DNA of 48,744 bases from an uncultured Alkalilimnicola sp. (GCA_937951875.1 CALGAN010000082.1:1-48744), one strand, 5' to 3'. Shown: positions 1-7,644, numbered from the stretch's first letter. The notes: generated from the sequence alone by a model not told the origin. Translations and numbers: made by a program.

Positions 1-43
1 ATGTAGACACTCCCATGATCGTGACGGAGCCGCCCGCCGGCCG

Positions 44-1000
44 CTACGCCGTTTCCTCGACGCAGATCTGGTCGTAGCGGATGGCGAACACGGTGCGCAC
101 CGTCAGCCAGGTCACCACCACCAGCAGCACGAACAGCAGGCCGTACGACAACAGGTACAGCAGCCCGTCGCCGGTGAGGTGGTACATGGTCATGGTCGCC
201 ACCGTGACCGCCGCCAGCGGGAAGGAGTAGGCCCACCAGGACAGGAAGAACGGCAGCTTGAGGAAGCGCCGAGCCTGGGTCAGCAGCCAGAGGGTGAGGA
301 ACAGCGCGCCGTAATAGAGCACCCGCGCGAAGGCGTCGATGCTGCCGGTCAGCGCCAGGTAGGACAGGAAGCCCGCCGCCGGCGGCGCGATCAGGATGAA
401 CAAGGTCGGCTGCAGCCGCTCCGGTAGCGCGCCGTGGAAGATCAGCCGGTACAGGATGAGCGCGAACAGCGCCAGCCAGAACAGCAGCCCCACCGAGAAG
501 AAGAACCAGTTGAGTTCGTCGCCGGCGTGATGCACGCCGGCCAGCGGCACCAGGATGTTGCCGACCACCGGGATGAACCACGCCGGGTTGAGATGCTGGA
601 TCTGGAAGCGCGGCTGAAACACCCAGGCGCTGAGCACGTACAGCGTCAGCAGCAGATGGATCAGCGTGCCGGCCGACCATAGCGCCGCCGACAACCGCGG
701 CAGCGGCCCCAGGGCCAGCGTGGCGAGCAGGATCAGGCTCACCGAAAAGGTAGCGGCGAAGCTCATCCGCACCGGATGGTTGAGGTCGGCCATCACCGCG
801 GCGCGGAAGGTCAGCAGCTTGGCCCCGTAGAAAGCGGCGATCAGCACGAAGGCCAAGCCAGCCAGCGCCGCCACCGCCGCACCGGCCGGCACCGCCAGCC
901 CCAGCACGCGCTCCGCCTGTTGCAGCGCCAGCGCCAGCCCGGACAGGCCCATCACCGCGGCGAACAGCGCTACGGGAAAGTGTTGCAGTCGACCATTCAT
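44..1000 (-). CDS. SLAC1/TDT-family anion channel or exporter
   Basis: The 318-residue product is almost entirely hydrophobic, with about ten predicted membrane segments. It resembles the TDT/SLAC1 family (TehA, the malate carrier Mae1, the sulfite exporter Ssu1, the plant SLAC1 channel). Family-like stretches include HPVRMSFAATFSVSLILLA near residue 75 and LNPAWFIPVVGNILVP near residue 137. The transported anion cannot be read from sequence; sulfite, formate, nitrite and C4-dicarboxylates are all known in the family. It starts 2 bases after the stop of ybgE, so it is very probably the last gene of the cyd operon. That position suggests it moves an anion relevant when the bd oxidase is used. 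The family assignment is strong; the substrate is inference. Confidence 0.85.
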   Translation of the reverse strand: MNGRLQHFPVALFAAVMGLSGLALALQQAERVLGLAVPAGAAVAALAGLAFVLIAAFYGAKLLTFRAAVMADLNHPVRMSFAATFSVSLILLATLALGPLPRLSAALWSAGTLIHLLLTLYVLSAWVFQPRFQIQHLNPAWFIPVVGNILVPLAGVHHAGDELNWFFFSVGLLFWLALFALILYRLIFHGALPERLQPTLFILIAPPAAGFLSYLALTGSIDAFARVLYYGALFLTLWLLTQARRFLKLPFFLSWWAYSFPLAAVTVATMTMYHLTGDGLLYLLSYGLLFVLLVVVTWLTVRTVFAIRYDQICVEETA

Positions 1001-1002
1001 CG

Positions 1003-1320
1003 TTATAGAGCCTTATGCCAAAGCGACCATGCGCACAGTAGCACGAGCGCCCACCCCAGGAGCGGACTCAGTGCCACGCGCGCGACCGGATGGCGCGGCG
1101 TGAAGCCGACGCCGTGCACGAAGCCGATAGCGACGCCCCACAGCAGCAAGCTAAGCCGGCCATGCCCGAGCGGCGCCACCGCGGCCGGGTAGAGCAGCAC
1201 CAGCAGCGACCAGCCGCCGGCGAGCAGCAGCGACAGCCCTCTCGCCGGCACGCTCTCCGGCAAGGCGCGCAACCGCCGCCCCCGACCGGCGCCGCTAGCG
1301 GTCGCCATCGCCGCCCTCAT
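1003..1320 (-). CDS. ybgE: Cyd operon protein YbgE
   Basis: A 105-residue membrane protein with three hydrophobic segments and the motif GFVHGVGFTPRHP near residues 66-78, typical of the YbgE (Cyd_oper) family. YbgE is a small inner-membrane protein usually encoded right after cydX; its exact role in bd-oxidase biogenesis or function is not settled. The gene overlaps the 3' end of cydX by 26 bases in another frame, so translation is probably coupled. The basic N-terminus (about residues 1-22, rich in Ala, Arg and Gly) may be slightly over-extended, but no better start is evident. Confidence 0.85.
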   Translation of the reverse strand: MRAAMATASGAGRGRRLRALPESVPARGLSLLLAGGWSLLVLLYPAAVAPLGHGRLSLLLWGVAIGFVHGVGFTPRHPVARVALSPLLGWALVLLCAWSLWHKAL

Positions 1321-1408
1321 GGCGCTCCGCGAACTCCAGCCCCAGGACAGCGATCACACCCAGGGCACAAGCCAGCGTCACCCCCAGAATCCAGGCGAAG
1401 TACCACAT
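1295..1408 (-). CDS. cydX: Cytochrome bd oxidase small subunit CydX
   Basis: A 37-codon gene: ATG at 1408, stop TAG at 1297-1295. The product begins MWYFAWILGVTLACALGV and ends in an acidic, polar tail (ERHEGGDGDR). This matches CydX, a single-span peptide of about 30-40 residues that binds CydAB and stabilises the haem b595/d site. The N-terminal MWYFAWILG is characteristic of the family. The gene lies 9 bases after cydB and overlaps ybgE, the standard cydABX-ybgE order. It is short enough to be missed by automatic gene calling. Confidence 0.95.
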   Translation of the reverse strand: MWYFAWILGVTLACALGVIAVLGLEFAERHEGGDGDR

Positions 1409-1417
1409 GATCGTCTC

Positions 1418-2560
1418 CTAATAAGCGGTGTGCCGGTTGCGTTCGATCTGCTCGACGGTGACCCTCCCCCACATCACCCGGTAGCTCCAGACGGTGTAGG
1501 CCAGCACGATCGGCACGAACACCACGGCCACGTAGAACATCGCCTGCAGCGTGAAGTGGCTGGAGGTGGCGTCCCACAGCGTGAGGCTGGCGTTGGGCAT
1601 GACGCTGGAGGGCATGACGAACGGGAACAGCGCGCCGCCCGCGGTGAGGATCACGCCCGCCATGGTCAGCGCGCTGGTGAGGAACGCCCAGCCGGGCCGC
1701 CGCAGCCGCGTCAGCAGCACGGTCGCCAGCGCGCCCAGCAGACCGGCCGCCGGCGCGGCGATCAGCCACGGGTAGCGGGCGAAATTGGCCAGCCATGCGC
1801 CGTCGGCCTGCGCCACCTGCTTCGCCAACGGGTTGGGTTGGGCGGCCGGGGACGGCATGCTGACCACGCTATAGCCGTCGATATCCAGAGCCACCCAGAC
1901 CCCGGCCGCCGCAAAGGCCACGAACAACGCCAGGCCCACCCAACTCGCCGCCGTCCGCGCCCGCTCGGCGAGCGGCTCGCCGGCGCGCAGCTGCAGCCAC
2001 ACCGCGCCGTGCAGGGTGAGCATGGTCAGGCTCACCAGCCCGCACAGCAGGGCGAACGGATTCAGCAACTGCCAGAACGACCCGGTATAGGTCGGCAGCA
2101 GCGACTCGTCGTACTGGAACGGCAGTCCCAGCAGCAGATTGCCGAAGGCCACGCCGAACACCGCGGCCGGCACCGCGCCGCCGGCGAACAGGCCCCAATC
2201 CCAGGCCGCGCGCCAGGTCGGGTGCTCGATCTTGCTGCGGTAATCGAAGCCCACCGGACGGAAGAACAGCGCGAACAGCACCAGCAGCATGGCGATGTAG
2301 AGGCCGGAGAAAGCCGCGGCGTACACCAGCGGCCAGGCGGCGAAGATCGCCCCGCCGGCGGTGATGAACCACACCTGATTGCCGTCCCAGTGCGGCCCGA
2401 CGGTGTTGATGATCACGCGTCGCTCCCGGTCGTTGCGGCCGAGGAAGGGCAGCAGCACGGCCGCCCCCATGTCGAAGCCGTCGGTCACCGCGAAACCGAT
2501 CAGCAGCACGCCCACCAGCACCCACCAGATCAGCTTGAGCGTTTCGTAATCGAGCAGCAT
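1418..2560 (-). CDS. cydB: Cytochrome bd ubiquinol oxidase subunit II
   Basis: A 380-residue polytopic membrane protein, the usual CydB length. The N-terminus MLLDYETLKLIWWVLVGVLL, then GFDMGAA and GPHWDGNQVW, are hallmark CydB sequences; the HWDGNQVW region faces the haem d side. CydB is the second subunit of the quinol:O2 oxidoreductase, which reduces oxygen to water at low O2 without pumping protons. It begins 3 bases after the cydA stop and is followed by cydX, as in canonical cydABX operons. Confidence 0.97.
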   Translation of the reverse strand: MLLDYETLKLIWWVLVGVLLIGFAVTDGFDMGAAVLLPFLGRNDRERRVIINTVGPHWDGNQVWFITAGGAIFAAWPLVYAAAFSGLYIAMLLVLFALFFRPVGFDYRSKIEHPTWRAAWDWGLFAGGAVPAAVFGVAFGNLLLGLPFQYDESLLPTYTGSFWQLLNPFALLCGLVSLTMLTLHGAVWLQLRAGEPLAERARTAASWVGLALFVAFAAAGVWVALDIDGYSVVSMPSPAAQPNPLAKQVAQADGAWLANFARYPWLIAAPAAGLLGALATVLLTRLRRPGWAFLTSALTMAGVILTAGGALFPFVMPSSVMPNASLTLWDATSSHFTLQAMFYVAVVFVPIVLAYTVWSYRVMWGRVTVEQIERNRHTAY

Positions 2561-2563
2561 GCT

Positions 2564-4147
2564 TCAGCCCTCCTCGCGCGCCGGGCGCGGCTCGGCGGCG
2601 CCGTTTTCCCAGTGATAACGGCCGGTATGCAGGCTGCTCGGCCCCAGGCGCGCGAAGCGGAACATCAGGTACAGCTCCGCGACCAGCAGCAGGGTGTAGA
2701 AGCCGACGAAACCGGCCAGCGAGAAATAGAGATCGCCAGGCGCCAGCGTCGAGACGCTCAGGCGGGTCGGCAGGATGCCGCCGATCGACCACGGCTGGCG
2801 GCCGTACTCGGCGACGAACCAGCCCAGCTCGGCGGCGATCCACGGCAGCGGAATGGCCGCCACCGCCAGACGCAGCAGCCAGCGCTTGCGCTCGACCGTG
2901 CGCTTGACCGTGCACCAGGCCGCGGCGGCGAAAATGAACAGCATCAGGAAACCGGCCGCCACCATGATGCGGAACGACCAGAACAGCGGCGCGACCTTGG
3001 GGATGGTGTCGCGTGCGGCCATGGCGATCTGCGCGTCGCTAGCATCGACCACCGCCGGCGTGTAGCGCTTGAGCAGCAGCCCGTAGCCGAGATCGCCCTT
3101 GACCCGCTCGAAGGCCTGCCGGTCGGCCTCGTCGTAGTCACCGCTGCGCAGCTTCTGCAGCAGGGCGTAAGCCTGCATGCCGGAGCGGATGCGCTGCTCG
3201 TGGAGCGCGATCAGCTCCTTGATGCCGAGCACCGGCTCGTCGACCGAGCGGGTGGCGATCAGCCCCAACACCCAGGGAATCTTCACTGTGTAGTCGGTGC
3301 GCATGGCCTCATCGTCGGGCACGCCGAACAGGGTGAAGGCGGCCGGCGCCGGCTGCGTCTCCCACTCGCCCTCGATGGCGGCGAGCTTGACCTGCTGCAC
3401 GTCGCCGAGCAGGTAGCCGGACTCGTCGCCGAGCACGATCACCGACAGGATCGACGCCAGTCCGAAGGCCGCCGCGATCGCGAACGAGCGCCGTGCGAAA
3501 GCCAGATCGCGGCCCTTGAGCAGATACCAAGCGCTGATGCCGAGCACGAACATGGCGCCGGTGACATAGCCGGCGGCGACGGTGTGCACGAACTTCACCT
3601 GCGCCACCGGGTTGAGCACCAGCTCGGCGAAGCTGGTCATCTCCATGCGCATGGTCTCGAAGTTGAACTCGGCGCCCACTGGGTTCTGCATCCAGCCGTT
3701 GGCGATCAGAATCCATAGCGCCGACAGGTTCGAGCCCAGCGCGGTGAGGATGGTCACCACCAGGTGCTGGACCTTGCTCAACCGCTCCCAGCCGAAGAAG
3801 AACAGGCCGATGAAGGTGGATTCGAGGAAGAAGGCCATCAGCCCCTCGATGGCCAGCGGCGCGCCGAAGATGTCGCCGACGTAGTGCGAGTAGTAGGCCC
3901 AGTTGGTGCCGAACTGGAACTCCAGCGTGATACCGGTGGTGACCCCGAGGGCGAAGTTGATGCCAAACAACTTGCCCCAGAAGCGGGTCATGTCCTTGTA
4001 GATTTCCTTGTCGGTCATCACGTAGACCGACTCCATGATCACCAGAATCCAAGCGAGCCCCAGGGTCAGGGGCACGAACAGGAAGTGGTACATGGCGGTC
4101 AGCGCGAACTGGAGCCGCGACAACTCCACCACCGAGTCGGCAACCAT
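2564..4147 (-). CDS. cydA: Cytochrome bd ubiquinol oxidase subunit I
   Basis: About 527 residues. CydA carries haems b558, b595 and d and the quinol site. Visible landmarks are the N-terminal SRLQFALTAMYHFLF (His ligand equivalent to E. coli His19), VKFVHTVAAGYVTG (His186 equivalent), the quinol-loop motif near KIPWVLGLIATRS, and the C-terminal GWFVAEYGRQPW. The periplasmic loop is long, so this is the long-Q-loop (E. coli-like) subfamily, not the short-loop cyanide-insensitive CIO type. I chose ATG at 4147, overlapping the cydP stop as TGATG and preceded by AAGGAG; a GTG one codon upstream (4150) is possible. Confidence 0.97.
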   Translation of the reverse strand: MVADSVVELSRLQFALTAMYHFLFVPLTLGLAWILVIMESVYVMTDKEIYKDMTRFWGKLFGINFALGVTTGITLEFQFGTNWAYYSHYVGDIFGAPLAIEGLMAFFLESTFIGLFFFGWERLSKVQHLVVTILTALGSNLSALWILIANGWMQNPVGAEFNFETMRMEMTSFAELVLNPVAQVKFVHTVAAGYVTGAMFVLGISAWYLLKGRDLAFARRSFAIAAAFGLASILSVIVLGDESGYLLGDVQQVKLAAIEGEWETQPAPAAFTLFGVPDDEAMRTDYTVKIPWVLGLIATRSVDEPVLGIKELIALHEQRIRSGMQAYALLQKLRSGDYDEADRQAFERVKGDLGYGLLLKRYTPAVVDASDAQIAMAARDTIPKVAPLFWSFRIMVAAGFLMLFIFAAAAWCTVKRTVERKRWLLRLAVAAIPLPWIAAELGWFVAEYGRQPWSIGGILPTRLSVSTLAPGDLYFSLAGFVGFYTLLLVAELYLMFRFARLGPSSLHTGRYHWENGAAEPRPAREEG

Positions 4148-4374
4148 CACTCGCTCTCCTTCTGTACAGGCCGCCCGTCACCGAGCAGCACCTCGCTAAC
4201 ACGGGAATCGCTCACCGGCACACGACGGTCCGGCGCGAAGAAAGCCGCCCACAGCGCGAACAACAGCGCCAGCTTGAGCAGCAGCATCAGCGCCAGCTCG
4301 CGGATCAGGCGATCGCGCCGCCAGGACCGCGCGGTCGGGCGGGAGACGTCGGAGGGAACACAACGGGACGACAT
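4147..4374 (-). CDS. cydP: Putative cytochrome oxidase small subunit CydP
   Basis: A 75-residue protein with a basic N-terminus (RSWRRDRLIRELAL) and one transmembrane segment, LMLLLKLALLFALWAAFFAP (about residues 29-48). The pattern 'R-E-LAL-LLLKLALLFALWxAFF' matches the small CydP proteins often encoded just upstream of cydAB in proteobacteria, annotated as putative bd-oxidase small subunits. It is the first gene of the operon and overlaps the cydA start, so translation is probably coupled. It lies about 24 bases downstream of the expected start of a sigma-54 transcript. The function is inferred from family and position. Confidence 0.8.
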   Translation of the reverse strand: MSSRCVPSDVSRPTARSWRRDRLIRELALMLLLKLALLFALWAAFFAPDRRVPVSDSRVSEVLLGDGRPVQKESE

Positions 4375-4408
4375 GACCAGGCGTTCTCCTGTGCTTGCCG
4401 GAGCAATC

Positions 4409-4423
4409 GCAAACCCCGTGCCA
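4409..4423 (-). promoter_or_regulatory. Sigma-54 (-24/-12) promoter of the cyd operon
   Basis: On the minus strand the bases TGGCAC-GGGGT-TTGC run from 4423 to 4409. This matches the RpoN consensus TGGCAC-N5-TTGC exactly, with GG and GC 12 bases apart. The expected transcription start is near 4398, about 24 bases before the cydP start codon. A sigma-54 activator gene lies divergently upstream, with an IHF match and paired inverted repeats in between, which strongly supports function. Confidence 0.85.
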
Positions 4424-4449
4424 GCGTTCGGGAACCGCCGGTGCCCAGA

Positions 4450-4462
4450 TAACTCGTTGATT
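4450..4462 (-). promoter_or_regulatory. IHF binding-site match
   Basis: The minus-strand sequence AATCAACGAGTTA fits the IHF consensus WATCARNNNNTTR at every defined position. It sits in a locally AT-rich stretch (4450-4473) between the sigma-54 promoter and the upstream inverted repeats, where IHF normally bends DNA so an enhancer-bound activator reaches the polymerase. Confidence 0.65.
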
Positions 4463-4501
4463 AATTAATGATCTTGCCGCGACTCGGGCCCAAAGGACAC
4501 G

Positions 4502-4556
4502 CCATGACTGCCAAAAATGGCAGAGAGCACGCTACCATGGCTGTCAAAATGACATT
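4502..4556. promoter_or_regulatory. Paired upstream activator sites (putative enhancer)
   Basis: Two related copies of a ~22-bp element start at 4502 and 4535, 33 bp (about three helical turns) apart. Each has an inverted repeat: CTGCCA-AAAA-TGGCAG at 4508-4523 and TGTCA-AAA-TGACA at 4542-4554. Their centres lie about 120 and 150 bp upstream of the expected sigma-54 start, a usual enhancer distance, and just before the regulator's own start codon, so autoregulation is possible. The second site also fits the NorR core GT-N7-AC, but the adjacent regulator does not have NorR's sensor domain. Confidence 0.7.
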
Positions 4557-4574
4557 CGCCTGCAGCAACGCGCC

Positions 4575-5897
4575 ATGACCGCTACTGCCTCACCGCTCCA
4601 AGCCCTGCCCGAGATCGCCGCCATCCTCGACGGCTACCGCGACCCGGCGGTGCTGCTCAGCCCGGATTACCGCATCCTCGCCGCCAACCAGGCCTACCTG
4701 GCGCGCTACGGCGGGGGCATGGCGGTGGTCGGACAGCGCTGCCATCAGATCTCCCACCACAGTCCCCTGCCCTGCGACCAAGCCGGCGAGCACTGCCCGC
4801 TCAGGCACAGCCTGCGCAGCGGCGAGCCGCAGCGCGTGCTGCATCTGCATCACACCGCGCAGGGCGAGGAGCACGTCGACGTGGAAACCCGTCCGATCCG
4901 GGACGCCGGGGGCAAAGTGCGCTATCTGGTGGAGGTGCTGCGCCCGACGCACAGCGCCAGCGCCCACCCGCGCCAGCGCGGGCTGGTGGGCCGCTCGCCG
5001 GCCTTCAACCGCATGCTGGAGCTGGTGGAGCGGGTGGCGCCGAGCGAAGCGACGGTGCTGCTGCTGGGCGAATCCGGCACCGGCAAGGAGGAGGTGGCGC
5101 GCACCGTGCACGAGCTAAGCCCGCGCCGCCACGGCGCGTTCGTGCCGGTGGAATGCTCGGGGCTCAACGAGAACCTGTTCGAGAGCGAGCTATTCGGCCA
5201 CGAGCGCGGCGCCTTCACCGGCGCCCACACCCGCACCCGCGGTCTGGTGGAAGCGGCCTCGGGCGGCACGCTGTTCCTGGACGAGGTCGGCGACATCCCG
5301 CTCGCGCTGCAGGTCAAGCTGCTGCGGCTACTGGAGACCGGCACCTACCGCCGGGTCGGCAGCGCCGAGCCACAGCGCGCCGACTTCCGCCTGGTCTGCG
5401 CCACCCACCGCGATCTCAAGGCGATGGTGCGCCGCGGCGAGTTCCGCGAGGATTTGTACTACCGCATCGGCGTGTTCCCGATCACGCTGCCGCCGCTACG
5501 CGAGCGTCGCGACGACCTGCCGCTGCTGGTCGACACCCTCCTGCGGCGCATCAGCCCGGAGCGGCCGTTGCGGCTATCGCCGGCCGCCGAGCTGTGCCTG
5601 CAAACCTACCCCTTCCCCGGCAACGTGCGCGAGCTGCGCAACATCCTGGAGCGCGCCACCCTGCTCGCCGACGGCGAGACCATCCACCTCGAGCATCTGC
5701 CGGACGAGGTGCGCGGCGCGGCGGGCGACCCGCCGGACGACGATCCGGACGGCATCGTACCGCTGGCCGAACTGGAGCGTCGTTACCTGGCGGCGGTGGC
5801 GGCGCGTTTCCACGGCGATAAGCGCGAGCTGGCACGGCGGCTAGGTATCAGCGAGCGCACGCTCTACCGCAAGCTGCGGGAATTGCGGGAGGCCTGA
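4575..5897 (+). CDS. Sigma-54-dependent PAS/AAA+/Fis-type activator
   Basis: A 440-residue bacterial enhancer-binding protein. Residues about 12-125 form a PAS-like sensor (PAVLLSPDYRILAANQAYLA) with three cysteines, C56, C67 and C74, in the pattern CHQIS...PCDQAGEHCPL, which could hold a metal, haem or Fe-S centre, or act as a thiol switch. The AAA+ domain has Walker A GESGTGKE (165-172), the sigma-54 contact loop GAFTGA (212-217) and Walker B GGTLFLDEVGD (230-240). A Fis-type helix-turn-helix (about 415-437, LARRLGISERTLYRKL) binds the enhancer. It is divergent from a cyd operon with a sigma-54 promoter, so it very probably activates that operon. The signal is unknown. Confidence 0.93.
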   Translation: MTATASPLQALPEIAAILDGYRDPAVLLSPDYRILAANQAYLARYGGGMAVVGQRCHQISHHSPLPCDQAGEHCPLRHSLRSGEPQRVLHLHHTAQGEEHVDVETRPIRDAGGKVRYLVEVLRPTHSASAHPRQRGLVGRSPAFNRMLELVERVAPSEATVLLLGESGTGKEEVARTVHELSPRRHGAFVPVECSGLNENLFESELFGHERGAFTGAHTRTRGLVEAASGGTLFLDEVGDIPLALQVKLLRLLETGTYRRVGSAEPQRADFRLVCATHRDLKAMVRRGEFREDLYYRIGVFPITLPPLRERRDDLPLLVDTLLRRISPERPLRLSPAAELCLQTYPFPGNVRELRNILERATLLADGETIHLEHLPDEVRGAAGDPPDDDPDGIVPLAELERRYLAAVAARFHGDKRELARRLGISERTLYRKLRELREA

Positions 5898-5908
5898 AAC
5901 CGCGCCGC

Positions 5909-6994
5909 TCAGTCGCGCTCGCGGATCCAGTCGCAGATGGCCGGCCAGAGCTCGCGGTGCGCGCTCTCGCCCACCAGCACCCCGACGTGCTGCAGCCCGA
6001 CGCCGACGTCGCCGTGGTACTCCAGCCAGCGCTTGGCGGGGTGCCGCACCTGGTCAAAGAACGCCCGCAGCGCCTGCGCCGGCACCACGCGCGAGCGCGG
6101 GTCGGCAACCGCCAGCAGGGGAACTTGCGCGTGCTCGGGGCGGGCCGGCTGGCCGGCGATGACCAGTTCGCCGCGCATGAAGCGGTCGTCGCGGAACAGC
6201 TGCCCGACCACGTCGGCGAACAGCCGCCGAGCCATGGGCATCTCGTCCAGGGTCCAGCGCTCCACCCGCAGGTGGACTTCGGCGGCCTGCGGTTGACTCA
6301 GGCAGGCGAGACGGTCGACCAGGCGTTCGTAGACGAACGCCTCCGGCGCCGCGCTGACGCTGGCGACATTCAGAAAGCTGCCGGGCACCGGGCCGTCGCC
6401 CTCCAGCAGCGCCTGCGCTTGCGGCCGCCGCACCATGGCGGCGAAGGCGTCCTGCCCGAACTTGAGCGGCGCCTCCAGCAGCACCAGGCCGCGCAGCCGC
6501 TCCGGATGGAGCGCGGCGTACAGCGCGGCGAAGGTGCCGCCGAGCGAGTGGCCGATCAGCACCGGCGCGCGTCCGGTCAGCGCCGTCACAGCCGCCACCG
6601 CCCCGTCGAGATCGCCGCCGACGTACTCGGCCAGCCCGCGCTCGGCCGCGCCGGGCGGCGTCCAATGCAGCATGAACACCCGCTGCCGAGCGCGCTCGCG
6701 GCATTGCCGGACCACGCTGCGCGCCGGCAGCAGATCGAAGATGTAGGCCTGCTTGATCGGCGCCGGTACGATCAGCACCGGCGCCTCGCCCTCGCCGCCG
6801 TAATCGAGCAGCCGATAGCCCGGCCGCGCCGCCACCTCGGTAGCCGGCGTCTGGCGCGGCCCCAGGCCTAGCGCCTCCAGCCACGCGCCGCGCCGCCGCC
6901 GCAGCAGATCCTGCCAAGCGAACGCGGCGAGACCGCCGTCGCGGCGCGCACGGCCAGCGTCATCGGCGACCGCCGTCAACCCACTATTTGCCAT
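5909..6994 (-). CDS. PhaC-like alpha/beta hydrolase
   Basis: A 361-residue alpha/beta-hydrolase related to the class III polyhydroxyalkanoate synthase (PhaC) fold: YRLLDYGGEGEAPVLIVPAPI, then the nucleophile elbow GHSLGG (Ser150), an acid in VADPRSRVVP and the late GLQHVGVLVG His motif. True PHA synthases use Cys in GxCxGG, whereas this protein has Ser, so it more likely hydrolyses an ester than polymerises hydroxyacyl-CoA. Its start overlaps the 3' end of the upstream lipoprotein gene by 19 bases in another frame, suggesting translational coupling. The substrate is not predictable. Confidence 0.8.
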   Translation of the reverse strand: MANSGLTAVADDAGRARRDGGLAAFAWQDLLRRRRGAWLEALGLGPRQTPATEVAARPGYRLLDYGGEGEAPVLIVPAPIKQAYIFDLLPARSVVRQCRERARQRVFMLHWTPPGAAERGLAEYVGGDLDGAVAAVTALTGRAPVLIGHSLGGTFAALYAALHPERLRGLVLLEAPLKFGQDAFAAMVRRPQAQALLEGDGPVPGSFLNVASVSAAPEAFVYERLVDRLACLSQPQAAEVHLRVERWTLDEMPMARRLFADVVGQLFRDDRFMRGELVIAGQPARPEHAQVPLLAVADPRSRVVPAQALRAFFDQVRHPAKRWLEYHGDVGVGLQHVGVLVGESAHRELWPAICDWIRERD

Positions 6995-7410
6995 TGCCCC
7001 TCACTGTTGCGGCACGCTGTGCCGACTACCTCTTCTTGCTCACCCTCGACGTCCATCCGGAATTTCCGGCACGGCTGGCCGTCCCGCTCGAAGGTGTCGG
7101 TGGGCGTCACCGCGTAGGTTTGCCCGGTATCCGGGTTGGTCCACGACTTGGTTTCGCCGGTGGGCTGATCCTCCAGGGTCGAGGCCACCTCGCGGCGATC
7201 CCGCTCATCCATGCGCCGGCCGATCTCCCGCCCGAGCAGGGCGCCGCCGATCGCGCCCAGCAGGGTGGCGGTGGTGCTGTCGCCCACCGCCGAGCCGACC
7301 GCGGCCCCGGCGGCGACGCCGGCCAGGGTGCCAGTATCCTGCTTGGTCTGGCAGGCGGTCACGACACAGGTCAACAGAACCGCCAGCCACAGGGTCATCA
7401 TCCTCTTCAT
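6976..7410 (-). CDS. Glycine-zipper outer-membrane lipoprotein
   Basis: A 144-residue lipoprotein starting MKRMMTLWLAVLL with lipobox VTAC, so the mature protein begins at a lipidated Cys. A glycine-zipper segment follows (GVAAGAAVGSAVGD and GAIGGALLGREIGRRMDE), then a soluble part with GETKSWTNPDTGQTYAVTP and a cysteine pair (PCRKFRMDV...TACRN). This fits surface-antigen/RT0821-type lipoproteins. I prefer the ATG at 7410, preceded by GGGAG, over one five codons upstream. Family and location are clear; the role is probably envelope-structural but unproven. Confidence 0.85.
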   Translation of the reverse strand: MKRMMTLWLAVLLTCVVTACQTKQDTGTLAGVAAGAAVGSAVGDSTTATLLGAIGGALLGREIGRRMDERDRREVASTLEDQPTGETKSWTNPDTGQTYAVTPTDTFERDGQPCRKFRMDVEGEQEEVVGTACRNSEGQWQIVG

Positions 7411-7627
7411 CGCGCTCTCCCGCATTCACCCGCGGCCTGGGCCGCGCCATATAAGGGGTTGGTGATTTGGGAGCGAGGTCTCAAGATGCCGCCCGCCTCA
7501 GGCGCTGTGCAGCGCATCATGCGCCTTGCCCGCCGGCGCCGCGCGGGGCGCTGCCGAACGCACGCAACTTACTGGCATGTCAGGAAATCTAGCATTAGCA
7601 AAACTATCGCGAACGGCGAGTTTTTCT

Positions 7628-7644
7628 ATGTTGCGACGCAACAT
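7628..7644. promoter_or_regulatory. Perfect 17-bp palindrome (putative operator)
   Basis: ATGTTGCG-A-CGCAACAT is a perfect inverted repeat in an AT-richer patch (about 7565-7670), 98 bases before the 53-codon ORF at 7742. The rest of the 7411-7741 gap shows no convincing gene. A dimeric repressor or activator site is the simplest reading; its owner is unknown. Confidence 0.5.

Noticed and set aside
1319..3718. 799-codon open frame on the plus strand opposite cydB-cydA
   Set aside because: It is antisense to clear cydAB, is rich in Gln/His/Arg/Pro and has no domain; GC-rich codon bias opens such frames.
4456..4473. Possible FNR box (TTGATTAATTAATGAT) in the cyd control region
   Set aside because: Only the left half TTGAT fits; the right half does not read ATCAA at the correct spacing. 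The IHF match explains the AT-rich stretch better.
4542..4554. NorR site and thus a NorR regulator
   Set aside because: The GT-N7-AC core is present in one repeat, but the other repeat lacks it and the regulator has a PAS-like sensor with a Cys triad instead of NorR's GAF domain.
5909..6994. True class III PHA synthase
   Set aside because: The nucleophile motif is GHSLGG (Ser), not the GxCxGG required for polymerisation.
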